64,000 nt of DNA from assembly GCF_030164465.1 (NCBI RefSeq), contig NZ_JASNJE010000005.1, forward strand, positions 124,001-188,000. The letters run 5' to 3'. The notes beneath the pieces are model-generated. The model saw nothing but the letters and a program-made list of their open reading frames with translations. It was not told where the DNA came from and searched no databases. Numbering within the stretch: position 1 is the first letter of the stretch; each line of letters begins with the position of its first letter. Of the stretch, positions 48,343-56,715 are shown piece after piece. This DNA is from Sedimentitalea xiamensis (GTDB taxonomy: Bacteria > Pseudomonadota > Alphaproteobacteria > Rhodobacterales > Rhodobacteraceae). The translations under genes were made by a program, and so were the position numbers.

Positions 48343-49234
48343 ACGGACAGACATTCCCATAGACGAGATCGACTGCATGAACCGGCTGCGGCCGGTCACC
48401 GACAAGGCGGTCGCGAGCCTGAAGGCGTCCATCGAGACGATGGGCCTGCAGTCTGAGATCCATGTCCGCCGGATCAAGAAGACCGGGCGGTTGCGCCTGA
48501 TGGCGGGCGGGCACCGGATCGAGGTCTATCGCCAGCTGGGCCACGCGACGATCCCGGCCAAGGTGTGGGACTGCACCGACGACATGGCGCTGCTGTTTGA
48601 GATCGACGACAACCTGGCGCATGCGGAGCTTGATACGCTGGAGCTGTCGGTGTTCCTGGCGCGTCGGAAAGAGGTCTATGGGCGGGCGTTTCCGCAGGCC
48701 AAACGCGGAGCAATAGGAAACATGGCGCGGCATGGTCTCCTAACTGACGATCTGTCAGTTAGCAGCTTTGCCGCCACCGCCGCTGCGAAAATGGGCGTAT
48801 CTGAACGGATGGTTTTCCGCCTGGTCGCCGCCGGATCGGCGCTCGGCCCGGATGAGATCGGCAGGCTGCGCCGGGCGCCGCGCAAGGTGAGCCTCGCCGA
48901 TCTGCAGGTCATCGCCAAGGTCGGCAACCCGGTCGACCGCTACGACATCGTCGAGGCGCTGTCCGAAGGCGCGGCGAAATCCGCCAAGGAGGTCATGAAG
49001 CGCAAGAGCGCGCCGGGCGCGGCTGTGAAAGACCCGATTCAAGACGCGTTCAAACGCCTTCGCGATGCCTGGCAGCGCGCCCCGAAAGAGGCGCAGAGGC
49101 GGTTCGTCCGGGACTATCACGCCGAACTGCACCCCATCCTGTCGGAGGCGTGGAAAGAGCGTCAGGCCATGGCGCCCGCAGACGCGGCACGGGCCGAACT
49201 GGAGCGCCGCGCGCGCCTCTCCGGGGAGGGCTGA
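48320..49234 (+). CDS. ParB/Srx-domain DNA-binding protein
   Basis: A 304-residue protein with an N-terminal ParB-like nuclease/CTPase domain: VASLKASIETMGLQSEIHVR, LRLMAGGHRIEVYRQLG, IEIDDNLAHAEL-like segment, followed by a central HTH (TAAAKMGVSERMVFRLV, about residues 150-175). Orphan ParB-like proteins of this shape sit directly before the transposase in several alphaproteobacterial Mu-like phages. No ParA partner is visible, although the MuB ATPase follows MuA. Role unknown; DNA binding or transposition control are possible. Confidence 0.8.
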   Translation: MRPPRLIERTDIPIDEIDCMNRLRPVTDKAVASLKASIETMGLQSEIHVRRIKKTGRLRLMAGGHRIEVYRQLGHATIPAKVWDCTDDMALLFEIDDNLAHAELDTLELSVFLARRKEVYGRAFPQAKRGAIGNMARHGLLTDDLSVSSFAATAAAKMGVSERMVFRLVAAGSALGPDEIGRLRRAPRKVSLADLQVIAKVGNPVDRYDIVEALSEGAAKSAKEVMKRKSAPGAAVKDPIQDAFKRLRDAWQRAPKEAQRRFVRDYHAELHPILSEAWKERQAMAPADAARAELERRARLSGEG

Positions 49235-49237
49235 GCC

Positions 49238-51355
49238 ATGGCCAGACTCGAACCGCACAAACTCTGGTGGACGCCTGACGAGCTGGCGGCAGCGCGGCTG
49301 CCCGACCTGCCCGGCAGCAAGCGCGGCATCAACCTGCTGGCCGAACGGTTGAACTGGCGCAGGACGCCGGGCTGCGCACGCAGGAAGCCTGGGCGCGGCG
49401 GCGGCTGGGAATATCACTGGTCGGTGTTGTCCGTCACGGCGCAGCGCAAGCTGCTGGCCGAGGCGGCGGAGACTATGGAAGAAGTGCGCGATCGGGGCAG
49501 TGCCTGGGCGGAATTCGACGCCCTGCCGGATGCGGCCAAGGAGAAGGCGCGCGAACGGGTCACAGCCCTGCAGATGGCCGCGCGGCTGCATCAATCGGGC
49601 TGCACGCATCTCGACGCGATGAGCGAGGCGGCGCGGCAATGCGGGGTGAGCGGGCGCACGGTCTATAACTGGGCGCAGATGGTCGAGGGCGTGGCCGAAG
49701 AGGACTGGCTGGCCTATCTCGCGCCGCGCAACCGGCTGACCCGCCGCCAGCCCGCGCGGGCCAGCTGCACGCGGGCCTTCATGGAGTATCTCAAGAGCAT
49801 TTATCTGCGGCTCGAGCAACCGACCTTCCGGCAGTGTTACCGCAATGCCTGCCGACAGGCCGTCGCGGAGGGCTGGGAGGTCCTGAAGGAGCGCACGGCG
49901 TTCCGCCGGCTGGAGGCCGAGGTGCCGCGCGTGACGCGGGTGTTCGCGCGGGAGGGTGAGAAGGGTCTTTTGCGCTGTTTCCCGGCGCAGATCCGCGACC
50001 GGTCGGGCATGGTGGCGATGGAAGGTGTGAACGCCGACTGTCACAAGATCGATGTGTTCGTGAGCTGGCCAGATGGCACCATCAATCGGCCGCAGATCGT
50101 CGCCTTCCAGGACCTTTATTCCGGCAAGATCCTGTCCTGGCGGGTCGATCACGATCCGAACAAGGTCATGGTCATGGCGGCGTGGGGAGAGCTGGTCGAG
50201 ACCTGGGGCATCCCGCGCCACTGTCTCTTCGACAACGGGCGCGAATTCGCCAACAAGTGGATGACGGCAGGCACGCCGACCCGGTTCCGCTTCAAGGTGC
50301 GCGAGGACGATCCGCTGGGGGTGCTGCCGCTTCTCGGCGTGCAGGTGCATTGGGCGACTCCCGCGCATGGGCAGGCCAAGCCGATCGAGCGGGCGTTCCG
50401 GGACATCGCAAGCGACATCGCCAAGGACGCGCGCTTTGCCGGGGCCTATGTGGGCAACCGGCCGGATGCCAAGCCCGAGAATTACGGCAGCCGCGCGATC
50501 CCGGCCGAGACGTTCATCAAGGTCCTGGAAGAAGGGATCGCCGAGCACAACGCGCGGGACGGCCGCCTGAGCCATACGGCGAAGGGCCGGTCCTTCGATG
50601 CGACCTTCGCCGAGAGCTACGAGGCCGCGCCGATCCGAAAGGCCACCGAGGAACAGCGCCGGCTCTGGATGATGGGCCAGCATGCCGGGCACCTGCATCG
50701 CGACAACGGGCAGCTGCGGCTTTATGGCAACCACTATTACAGCGACTGGATGAGCCAGCAGGCGGGGCAGAAGGTGATCGCCCGGTTCGATCCGGAGGAT
50801 CTGCATGCCGGGGTCCATGTCTACGGGGTGGACGGCGCCTATCTCGGTTTCGCGGAATGCCGCCAGAAGCGCGGCTTCTTCGACATCACGGCCGCGCGGG
50901 AAGAGGCGCGGCGCCGCAGCCGTATCCGGCAGGCCGAGAAGAAGCTGCTGGAGGCGCATCGCACGGTTCCGGTCGAACAGATCGCGCGCGATCTGGACAG
51001 GCTGGCGCCGGATACGCCCGCGCGCATCGAGGCGAAGGTGGTGTCGCCCACCTTCGGGAAGCGGCCCTCCGGCCTGCCGATGCAGCGCCCCGGATATGAG
51101 CCCCGGAAGGACGCCGAGGTCGAGGCGGCGCGGGAGGCGATGATCGTGTCCCTGCCGAACCCCACGAACGCCCCGGCCGCGGCCGAGCGTCCGGCGGACA
51201 GGTTCCGCCGCGCGCAGGCCATCGTCGCGAGGTCGGAGGCGGGGCAGCCCATCGGCCGGGAGGAGGCCACCTGGGTGGCCGGCTACATGGAGACAGCGGA
51301 ATACCAGGGTCTTTTGCAGATGCAGGAGAGCTTTGGGAAGGACGGGATCGGCTGA
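49238..51355 (+). CDS. Mu A-like DDE transposase
   Basis: A 705-residue transposase. N-terminal DNA-binding domain (LWWTPDELAAARLPDLPGSK), a second HTH near residue 137 (CGVSGRTVYNWAQ), then the RNase H-like core with catalytic residues Asp267 (VNADCHKID), Asp332 (LFDNGREF) and Glu384 (QAKPIERAFRD), matching the spacing of Mu A. A beta-barrel region and a C-terminal tail for MuB contact follow. It integrates and replicates the phage by transposition, binding end sites such as those proposed at 45080-45282. Confidence 0.95.
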   Translation: MARLEPHKLWWTPDELAAARLPDLPGSKRGINLLAERLNWRRTPGCARRKPGRGGGWEYHWSVLSVTAQRKLLAEAAETMEEVRDRGSAWAEFDALPDAAKEKARERVTALQMAARLHQSGCTHLDAMSEAARQCGVSGRTVYNWAQMVEGVAEEDWLAYLAPRNRLTRRQPARASCTRAFMEYLKSIYLRLEQPTFRQCYRNACRQAVAEGWEVLKERTAFRRLEAEVPRVTRVFAREGEKGLLRCFPAQIRDRSGMVAMEGVNADCHKIDVFVSWPDGTINRPQIVAFQDLYSGKILSWRVDHDPNKVMVMAAWGELVETWGIPRHCLFDNGREFANKWMTAGTPTRFRFKVREDDPLGVLPLLGVQVHWATPAHGQAKPIERAFRDIASDIAKDARFAGAYVGNRPDAKPENYGSRAIPAETFIKVLEEGIAEHNARDGRLSHTAKGRSFDATFAESYEAAPIRKATEEQRRLWMMGQHAGHLHRDNGQLRLYGNHYYSDWMSQQAGQKVIARFDPEDLHAGVHVYGVDGAYLGFAECRQKRGFFDITAAREEARRRSRIRQAEKKLLEAHRTVPVEQIARDLDRLAPDTPARIEAKVVSPTFGKRPSGLPMQRPGYEPRKDAEVEAAREAMIVSLPNPTNAPAAAERPADRFRRAQAIVARSEAGQPIGREEATWVAGYMETAEYQGLLQMQESFGKDGIG

Positions 51356-51425
51356 TCCCGAAAACAAATGCCGCCACCAGGCTTCGGACCCATCGGTGGC
51401 GGCAAGAGCAGTAACAGGAGTGATT

Positions 51426-52169
51426 ATGACACAGCACATGGCCCTGGGCAACAGCATCCAACCCCTGAGAAACGTCGCGGCGCTCGTGACGCTGATCAAG
51501 CGCGTCCAGAAGCGCGGATTCGGCCTGCCCGGCATGGCGACGTTCTACGGCCCGCCGGGCTTCGGGAAGACCTACGCGGCCTGCCACGCGGCCGCCGCGC
51601 TCGATGCGATCCACATCCCGGTCCAGAAGCTCTGGACCAAGAAGACGCTCCTGACCTCGATCCTGAACGAGCTGTCGATCGTGCCGCGCCCGACCATGGC
51701 CGACATGATGATGCAGGTGAACGAGGGGCTGGCGCTGTCCGGGCGCCCCCTGATCATCGACGAGGCGGACTACGCGGTGGCGCGCGGGCTGATCGAGATC
51801 ATCCGGGATTTTCACGACGGAAGCTCGATGCCGGTGATCCTGATCGGCATGGAGATGCTGCCCCAGAAGCTGAGCAAATGGGAGCTGGTCGACGGGCGCA
51901 TGCTGGCCTGGGTGGGGGCCGAGCCCGCCGACCTGCGGGACGCCCAGATGCTCGCGCGGGTCTATGCGCGGGACATCGTCATCGATGACGCCCTGCTCGA
52001 GCGGATCGTCACGGTCAACAAGGGCAATGCCCGGCGGATCAGCACCGACCTCGCCCATGTCAATGAGCAGAGCCTGATGCAGGGGAGCAAGCGGATGACG
52101 CTGGATGCCTGGGGTGACGCCCCGTTCCTGCGGGGCGAGGCGCCCGCACCGCGCCGGGGGATCGCATGA
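51426..52169 (+). CDS. Mu B-like AAA ATPase, target DNA activator
   Basis: A 247-residue AAA+ ATPase: Walker A YGPPGFGKTYAACH (residues 41-54) and Walker B RPLIIDEADYA (about 107-117), with sensor-like VILIGMEMLP. It lacks the N-terminal HTH of Mu B. It should bind target DNA, stimulate the transposase and give target immunity. It follows MuA after a 70-bp gap that contains a GTAACAGGAGTG ribosome-binding region. Confidence 0.92.
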   Translation: MTQHMALGNSIQPLRNVAALVTLIKRVQKRGFGLPGMATFYGPPGFGKTYAACHAAAALDAIHIPVQKLWTKKTLLTSILNELSIVPRPTMADMMMQVNEGLALSGRPLIIDEADYAVARGLIEIIRDFHDGSSMPVILIGMEMLPQKLSKWELVDGRMLAWVGAEPADLRDAQMLARVYARDIVIDDALLERIVTVNKGNARRISTDLAHVNEQSLMQGSKRMTLDAWGDAPFLRGEAPAPRRGIA

Positions 52170-52720
52170 TGCGTGAACCGAAGACACCTCCAGCCAACGC
52201 GCTTCAGAAGGAAGTCTGGGCGTTCCTGGTCTCGCATATGCACGTGACTCGCGAGGATGTGCGGCAGGCCTGTCCGGGCAGCAACAACTCCATCAATGTC
52301 TATCTGGGCCAGCTGGTCGCCGAGGGCGTGCTGCGCTCCTGCGGGCGCGAAGGGCGGCGGACGATCTACACGGTGCACGAGGCGGCGGACCTGGTCGAGA
52401 TGACCGCCGGGCAGCGGGCCAGCCCCGAGGGGGCCATCTGGCGGACGATCCGGATCATGAGGGAATTCACCCCGCCGGACATCGAGGCGGCGCTGATCGG
52501 CGCCGAGGCGGATGTCGATCCCAGGCGTATCCAGACCTACAGCACGCTGCTGGTCCGCGCCGGATACCTTCAGGTGCTGCGCAAGGCGGGCAAGGTGCGC
52601 CCGGCGCACTACCGGCTGATCCGGGACACCGGGCCGCTGCCGCCCGTCGAAAAGCGCCTGCCGGTGGTGATCGACGGAAACGAGGACCGGATCGTCTATG
52701 CGAAAGGGGAGCGGCTGTGA
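52166..52720 (+). CDS. hypothetical phage protein with two winged-helix-like units
   Basis: A 184-residue protein. The N-terminal half (LQKEVWAFLVSHMHVTREDV, NNSINVYLGQLVAEGVLRSC, RRTIYTV) and the C-terminal half (IQTYSTLLVRAGYLQVLRKA, PAHYRLI) both look like winged helices, so it probably binds DNA. ATGA coupling to the MuB gene. No named family. Confidence 0.65.
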   Translation: MMREPKTPPANALQKEVWAFLVSHMHVTREDVRQACPGSNNSINVYLGQLVAEGVLRSCGREGRRTIYTVHEAADLVEMTAGQRASPEGAIWRTIRIMREFTPPDIEAALIGAEADVDPRRIQTYSTLLVRAGYLQVLRKAGKVRPAHYRLIRDTGPLPPVEKRLPVVIDGNEDRIVYAKGERL

Positions 52721-53103
52721 TGGATCGGATGGAAATCGCCCGCGAATACTGGGGCGCGGATGTGCCCGACTGGATCAGGGCGCTGGTCGTTGCCTGCGAC
52801 GCGCCGGGGGCCTCGCAGAACCGGGTGGCGAAGCGGCTGGGATACACCGGCGGCGTGGTCAGCCAGCTGTTGCGGAAAGCGTACCCCGGCAATCTCGACC
52901 GGATCGAGGACCGGGTGCGCGCCATCTACATGGGCGGGCAGATCGCCTGCCCGGCGCTTGGCGAGATCGGCAGCGCCGCCTGTCTTGACTGGCGCGACCG
53001 GTCGGTGGCGCTGGGTTCGGTCAGCCCGATGGCGGTGCGCATGTTCCGCGCCTGCCGCGCCTGCCCGCGCAACCGGGCCGTGGCCGAGGAGGACGCGGCA
53101 TGA
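52717..53103 (+). CDS. phage HTH regulator-like protein with cysteine motif
   Basis: A 128-residue protein. An HTH is visible in SQNRVAKRLGYTGGVVSQLL. The C-terminal half has spaced cysteines (IACPALGEIGSAACLDW, then FRACRACPRN) that may bind zinc. This HTH-plus-cysteines layout recurs in Mu-like phages next to MuB. Overlaps its neighbours by 4 bases on each side. Likely a regulator; target unknown. Confidence 0.7.
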   Translation: MMDRMEIAREYWGADVPDWIRALVVACDAPGASQNRVAKRLGYTGGVVSQLLRKAYPGNLDRIEDRVRAIYMGGQIACPALGEIGSAACLDWRDRSVALGSVSPMAVRMFRACRACPRNRAVAEEDAA

Positions 53104-53432
53104 TCGATCATGATTCGGTCCTGAAACTGGCGCGGTGCCGGCTGCGGCCCGGCGACATTGCCGCGCGCCTGGGGATGACACCGGACCAGGTCTACAATTC
53201 CATATCCCGGGCGCGGTCGCGCGGAGAGGACATTCCGCCGTTCAGCCGGAAAACGTCGGTGGGCCGGTCGCGCAGGCTCTTTATCCCGACCCATGTGCTC
53301 GATCTGCTCGCACCGCATGCGCAGGCGCGCCAGACCGACATGTTCGATCTGGCCGGGCGGATCATCGCCGTCGTCGCCGAGGAGAACATGATCGACGCCG
53401 TTCTGGATGATGGGGGCGCAAATGCAGGATGA
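53100..53432 (+). CDS. phage HTH protein
   Basis: A 110-residue protein with an HTH in RPGDIAARLGMTPDQVYNSI and a following basic stretch (SRKTSVGRSRRLFIP). The C-terminal half is a predicted helix. It belongs to the tightly packed early operon. Function unknown beyond probable DNA binding. Confidence 0.65.
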   Translation: MIDHDSVLKLARCRLRPGDIAARLGMTPDQVYNSISRARSRGEDIPPFSRKTSVGRSRRLFIPTHVLDLLAPHAQARQTDMFDLAGRIIAVVAEENMIDAVLDDGGANAG

Positions 53433-53640
53433 ACGCTGGACCCGCGAAGACCTGCTGCGCCTGGCGGCCAGCGGTGTCGCCAAGGTCGACCTGCTCGGCC
53501 CGCGCGGCACGACGCTGTGTTCGATGGACGAGATCGCCGCGATGGCCGGGCTGCTGGCTGTTTCCGGCCTGCTGCCGCCGCCGGGCGCTCCGGACGGCGT
53601 AAACGAAACCCCGAAGTTCACAACGAGGAGGAAGGCATGA
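53422..53640 (+). CDS. hypothetical phage protein
   Basis: A 72-residue protein starting MQDERWTREDLLRLAASGVA at 53422, overlapping the preceding stop by 11 bases. A short central segment (DEIAAMAGLLAVSGLL) is moderately hydrophobic. No domain recognised. Confidence 0.55.
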   Translation: MQDERWTREDLLRLAASGVAKVDLLGPRGTTLCSMDEIAAMAGLLAVSGLLPPPGAPDGVNETPKFTTRRKA

Positions 53641-54053
53641 CGAACCAGGCCAAGATGACGCTCGAAGAGCGTATCGTGCAAACCCTGAAAAGCGATCACC
53701 TGATGAAGCTCGTCGGCGATGAAGACGCGATCACCGAACTGGTCGAGCGCGCAATCAAAGAGGGCCTATTTCAGCCGAGGCGCGTCCCGAAATCTTATGG
53801 CGGTTACGACGAGGCTGACAGTCCCGTTGTGGATGCCGCACGATCAGTCGCCGAGGAAGCTGCCAGCAGGTTGGCGGAGAAGATAACCATCTCGGTCATG
53901 GAGGATGACGGTTTTCGCGCCCAGGTCAGGACAGCGATGATCGCCGCCATTCCGCACGTCATGATGACGGCTTTCGAATCCCAGATGAAGGCCGCCGCCC
54001 AGGCTGCCGCATACGATGAGGTCGTCATTTTGCGCGACCAGCTCAACGGATAG
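53637..54053 (+). CDS. hypothetical phage protein
   Basis: A 138-residue helical protein (MTLEERIVQTLKSDHLMKLV; later EEAASRLAEKITISVMEDDG). The ATG at 53637 follows GAGGAGGAAGG and overlaps the previous stop. Codon use is a little less GC-rich than in the adjacent genes, as in the next gene, suggesting a separately acquired pair. Function unknown. Confidence 0.65.
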   Translation: MTNQAKMTLEERIVQTLKSDHLMKLVGDEDAITELVERAIKEGLFQPRRVPKSYGGYDEADSPVVDAARSVAEEAASRLAEKITISVMEDDGFRAQVRTAMIAAIPHVMMTAFESQMKAAAQAAAYDEVVILRDQLNG

Positions 54054-54065
54054 CGAGGTGCCCTC

Positions 54066-54407
54066 ATGAAAATCGAGATCGAGAAGGCCGAGTACGGCGG
54101 GTTCCGGGCTGTGTCTGAAACCCCGCCCATTCACGTTGTGGCCGATACTCTGCCGGCATTGCGCACCGCCGTACTCGAGGCGGTGGCCGGAATGACGGAA
54201 GTCATGCTGGATGTTTCGGAGACGGCATTCCTGGCGCGGAACCTGGCCGACAGGTGGACCCGCATACAGCGCCGCTGCCCCTTCAGGATCGGCAACGGCG
54301 ATGCCTGCACCCACATGACAAACCCAAGCTGGAGTGCGGACTGCGAATTCGAAGTCTGCCCGTTCATCCAGAAATCAACAGGAGGCAAAGATGCCCGAAC
54401 ACAGTGA
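54066..54407 (+). CDS. hypothetical phage protein with C-terminal cysteines
   Basis: A 113-residue protein. Its N-terminal part (MKIEIEKAEYGGFRAVSETP, then VVADTLPALRTAVLEAV) resembles a HicB-type fold, but no HicA partner is present. The C-terminal part has four cysteines (RRCPFRIGNGDACTHM ... DCEFEVCPF) that could bind zinc. It overlaps the start of the DUF3164 gene by 17 bases. Confidence 0.6.
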   Translation: MKIEIEKAEYGGFRAVSETPPIHVVADTLPALRTAVLEAVAGMTEVMLDVSETAFLARNLADRWTRIQRRCPFRIGNGDACTHMTNPSWSADCEFEVCPFIQKSTGGKDARTQ

Positions 54408-55050
54408 CTTCACCCCTGCCCCGATCCCGGACGGCCGGATCGTCGTCAATGGCCGGACTTACATGGGCGATGGCAGGGGCGGGCTGATTCCGGTCGAGCT
54501 GATCCGGGCGGAGAACCTTCTCGAGGACGAGACCGTGCGCAAGATCATGGGCTATGCCGTCGCGCTGTCCGAGCAGGTCAGCCGGTTCAAGGGGCACGCG
54601 TTCGAGGATGTGGGCGCGTTCGAGGCGATCCTCGCGCAGGAATACGAGCTGACCGTCGGAGGGGCCAAGGGCAACAAGACGCTGATGAGCCATGACGGCC
54701 TGCTGAAGGTGCAGGTGCAGGTGGCCGATTACATCGATTTCGGCAGCCAGCTGCAGATCGCCAAGGGGCTGGTCGACGAATGCCTGACCGAATGGGCGGC
54801 GGATGCGCGCCCCGAGCTGCGCGCCATCGTGACGCGCGCCTTCAATACCGACAAGGAAGGTCAGATCAACCGGTCCGAGATCTTCATGCTGCTCAGGCTC
54901 GAGATCGACGACGCGCGCTGGAAGAAAGCGATGGACGCGATCCGCGCGGCGATGCGGGTGGTGGGGAGCCGCACCTACATGCGCTTCTATCGCCGCGACA
55001 CCCAGAACAGCGCCTGGGAGAACGTCACCATCGACATGGCGAAGGCGTGA
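54391..55050 (+). CDS. DUF3164 family phage protein
   Basis: A 219-residue protein with the family traits: PEHSDFTPAPIPDGRIVVNG, ALSEQVSRFKGHAFEDVGAF, GGAKGNKTLMSHDG and WKKAMDAIRAAMRVVGSRTY. DUF3164 proteins are conserved in Mu-like phages between MuB and GemA and have no assigned function. An ACAGGAGG sequence precedes the ATG at 54391. Confidence 0.9.
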   Translation: MPEHSDFTPAPIPDGRIVVNGRTYMGDGRGGLIPVELIRAENLLEDETVRKIMGYAVALSEQVSRFKGHAFEDVGAFEAILAQEYELTVGGAKGNKTLMSHDGLLKVQVQVADYIDFGSQLQIAKGLVDECLTEWAADARPELRAIVTRAFNTDKEGQINRSEIFMLLRLEIDDARWKKAMDAIRAAMRVVGSRTYMRFYRRDTQNSAWENVTIDMAKA

Positions 55051-55052
55051 CG

Positions 55053-55313
55053 ATGGCCAGATACAAGCTGCCCGCTTATCCGAGATCGGAGCGCGAAGCC
55101 AGGGCGCGGGTCAACCGCAAATTGAAGGCGTTGCGGAACCGCGCGTTCGATCTCCTGACAGACTCTGCCGGAATGTTCGAAGAAGGCATCGTATCCGGTT
55201 CGATCGACATGCTCTTCGAGGACATCGAGCGCGGGATCGCCAGCGTCAAGGAGGCCATGGACGAGGAAGTGGAGCGCGCGGATGAGCGCGAAAGAGAGGG
55301 GGAGGAACTATGA
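55053..55313 (+). CDS. hypothetical phage protein
   Basis: An 86-residue charged helical protein (SEREARARVNRKLKALRNRA; DEEVERADEREREGEEL). Starts 2 bases after the DUF3164 stop and overlaps the next start by 4. Function unknown. Confidence 0.6.
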   Translation: MARYKLPAYPRSEREARARVNRKLKALRNRAFDLLTDSAGMFEEGIVSGSIDMLFEDIERGIASVKEAMDEEVERADEREREGEEL

Positions 55314-56059
55314 CAATCGAGATCCGCATCAACGACAACGGCCGTCACGACGTCGTCAGATACGAGCCGATGGTGCTCGGAACGTTCGTTTGCCGCGAGC
55401 ATGCCGAGCTGTTCGCCGACGCGCTTGAGGTCGGGACGTCAGAGCGCGCGCAGGAGACGCCGGCCTTCGCGCGGCCGATGGTGACGCCCGTGGCATATGA
55501 GCCGCATCAGTTCACCGACTTTCCGGCGGTCACGGCGTTGGACTGGACAGAGGTGGTTGTTCCATCGAACTTCACGCCCGTCGATGCCGAACCGAAACCG
55601 GAAACGGGGCCGGCACCCGTTCCGGTGCCGGCGGCAGAGGATCGTCCGGACTCCGACTGGGAGGCGGCGCTCGACCGGCTGGAGGCCGGGGAGAAGCTGA
55701 TGGCGGTGGCGACGGATATGGCACTGCCCTTCGCATCGCTGCGCGCGAAATGGGCCGGCTGCATTTCCAACGGCACGCGCAAGAAACCAGATACGCAGGC
55801 GCCGCCTCCTGAGCAGGCGCCGCCTCCTGAAAGGTCTGGGAGCGAGGCCGAGGACAGCCCGGTTTCGGGCGGCGTCGGCGCGGTGCTGGCGCGTGGCGCG
55901 GCGCGCGGCTTCAGCGGGGATGAAGACGACCTGCTGATCAACATGGATCGCGCCGAGATCGAGGCATTCGCGCGCGACACCGGGCGCAGCGTGGCCGTGT
56001 GCGAGCGGCGCCAGAAGGCGCTGCAGGAAGGCGCCGCCCGGCTGATGCGCGATGGCTGA
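55310..56059 (+). CDS. hypothetical phage protein with HTH-like segment and duplicated C-terminus
   Basis: A 249-residue protein: a beta-rich N-terminal part (MTIEIRINDNGRHDVVRYEP), a proline-rich linker, an HTH-like central helix set (DWEAALDRLEAGEKLMAVAT, ALPFASLRAKWAG), another proline-rich linker, and a C-terminal module from SGSEAEDSPVSGGVG to LMRDG. That last module is repeated in the following ORF. Function unknown. Confidence 0.65.
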   Translation: MTIEIRINDNGRHDVVRYEPMVLGTFVCREHAELFADALEVGTSERAQETPAFARPMVTPVAYEPHQFTDFPAVTALDWTEVVVPSNFTPVDAEPKPETGPAPVPVPAAEDRPDSDWEAALDRLEAGEKLMAVATDMALPFASLRAKWAGCISNGTRKKPDTQAPPPEQAPPPERSGSEAEDSPVSGGVGAVLARGAARGFSGDEDDLLINMDRAEIEAFARDTGRSVAVCERRQKALQEGAARLMRDG

Positions 56060-56314
56060 GCGCGATGACTGGATACCATGGCTGAGCGGGACCCCGGAAA
56101 GGTCTGGGAGTGACACCGAGGACAGTCCGGTTTCGGGCGGCGTCGGCGCGGCGCGCGGATTCAGCGGGGATGAAGATGACCTGCTGATCAACATGGATCG
56201 CGCCGAGATCGAGGCGTTCGCGCGCGACACCGGGCGCAGCGTGGCCGTGTGCGAGCGGCGACAGCAGGCGCTGCAGGACGGGCTGTCCAAGATGATGCGC
56301 GATGGCTGAGCGCG
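55829..56314 (+). repeat. diverged tandem duplication (236 and 218 bp)
   Basis: Copy 1 is 55829-56064 and copy 2 is 56097-56314. Both begin GAAAGGTCTGGGAG and end ATGGCTGAGCGCG. Copy 2 lacks 18 bases (six codons, VLARGA) and has scattered substitutions. Each copy carries the stop of one gene overlapped by the start of the next. Confidence 0.9.
56052..56309 (+). CDS. hypothetical phage protein created by tandem duplication
   Basis: An 85-residue protein: a short unique N-terminus (MAERDDWIPWLSGTPERSGS) followed by the same module as the C-terminus of the preceding protein (EDSPVSGGVG, FSGDEDDLLINMDRAEIEAF, MMRDG). Overlaps its neighbours by 8 bases at both ends. It may be a functional stand-alone copy, since substitutions are mostly silent or conservative. 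Confidence 0.6.
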   Translation: MAERDDWIPWLSGTPERSGSDTEDSPVSGGVGAARGFSGDEDDLLINMDRAEIEAFARDTGRSVAVCERRQQALQDGLSKMMRDG

Positions 56315-56463
56315 GCCGGGGCTATGAGCAGCGGCTCGTCCGCGTCGAACAGGCCCTGGTCGAACTGGCGCGGATGCTGGCCGCGCTGCTGCCCGAGGAC
56401 CGGCAGCGGATCATGACAGCGACCCGGCATCTACCGGAGCATGGAAACGGAGACGAAGAATGA
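56302..56463 (+). CDS. small hypothetical phage protein
   Basis: A 53-residue frame (MAERGRGYEQRLVRVEQALV, then ELARMLAALLPEDRQRIMTA). Its first codons are the end of duplication copy 2; its stop overlaps the next ATG (ATGA). The amphipathic helix and tight packing support a real gene. Confidence 0.6.
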   Translation: MAERGRGYEQRLVRVEQALVELARMLAALLPEDRQRIMTATRHLPEHGNGDEE

Positions 56464-56705
56464 ACGAAGAGATGTTTCTGGCCAACCTGCAGCGGGTGGT
56501 CGATGCGCATGTCAACAGGCTGGCCTATTCGCACAGCCTTCTGATGCACGGAACGGCGGTCCTGATGCGGCTGGCGCGACAGGCGGGCGTGCCGGAGGAA
56601 CAGGTCCTTGAGGCGGTCGATGCGGAAAGCGCGCGGGTCGACCGCGAGATGGACCAGGTGGTGGAGGCGCTGACGCAGCGGCTCTACGGCCCGACGATGC
56701 ACTGA
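56460..56705 (+). CDS. hypothetical phage protein
   Basis: An 81-residue helical protein (MNEEMFLANLQRVVDAHVNR; QVLEAVDAESARVDREMDQV). It lies 10 bases before the GemA-like gene. No family recognised. Confidence 0.6.
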   Translation: MNEEMFLANLQRVVDAHVNRLAYSHSLLMHGTAVLMRLARQAGVPEEQVLEAVDAESARVDREMDQVVEALTQRLYGPTMH

Positions 56706-56715
56706 GGAGATGCCG

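Noticed and set aside
48755-51535. Minus-strand open frame of over 900 codons opposite the phage MuA gene
   Set aside because: It is antisense to the DDE transposase and ParB-like genes, both confirmed by motifs; composition is shadow-like.
54066-54407. HicB-type antitoxin
   Set aside because: The N-terminal half has a HicB-like strand pattern, but no HicA toxin is adjacent and the C-terminal cysteine segment is atypical.
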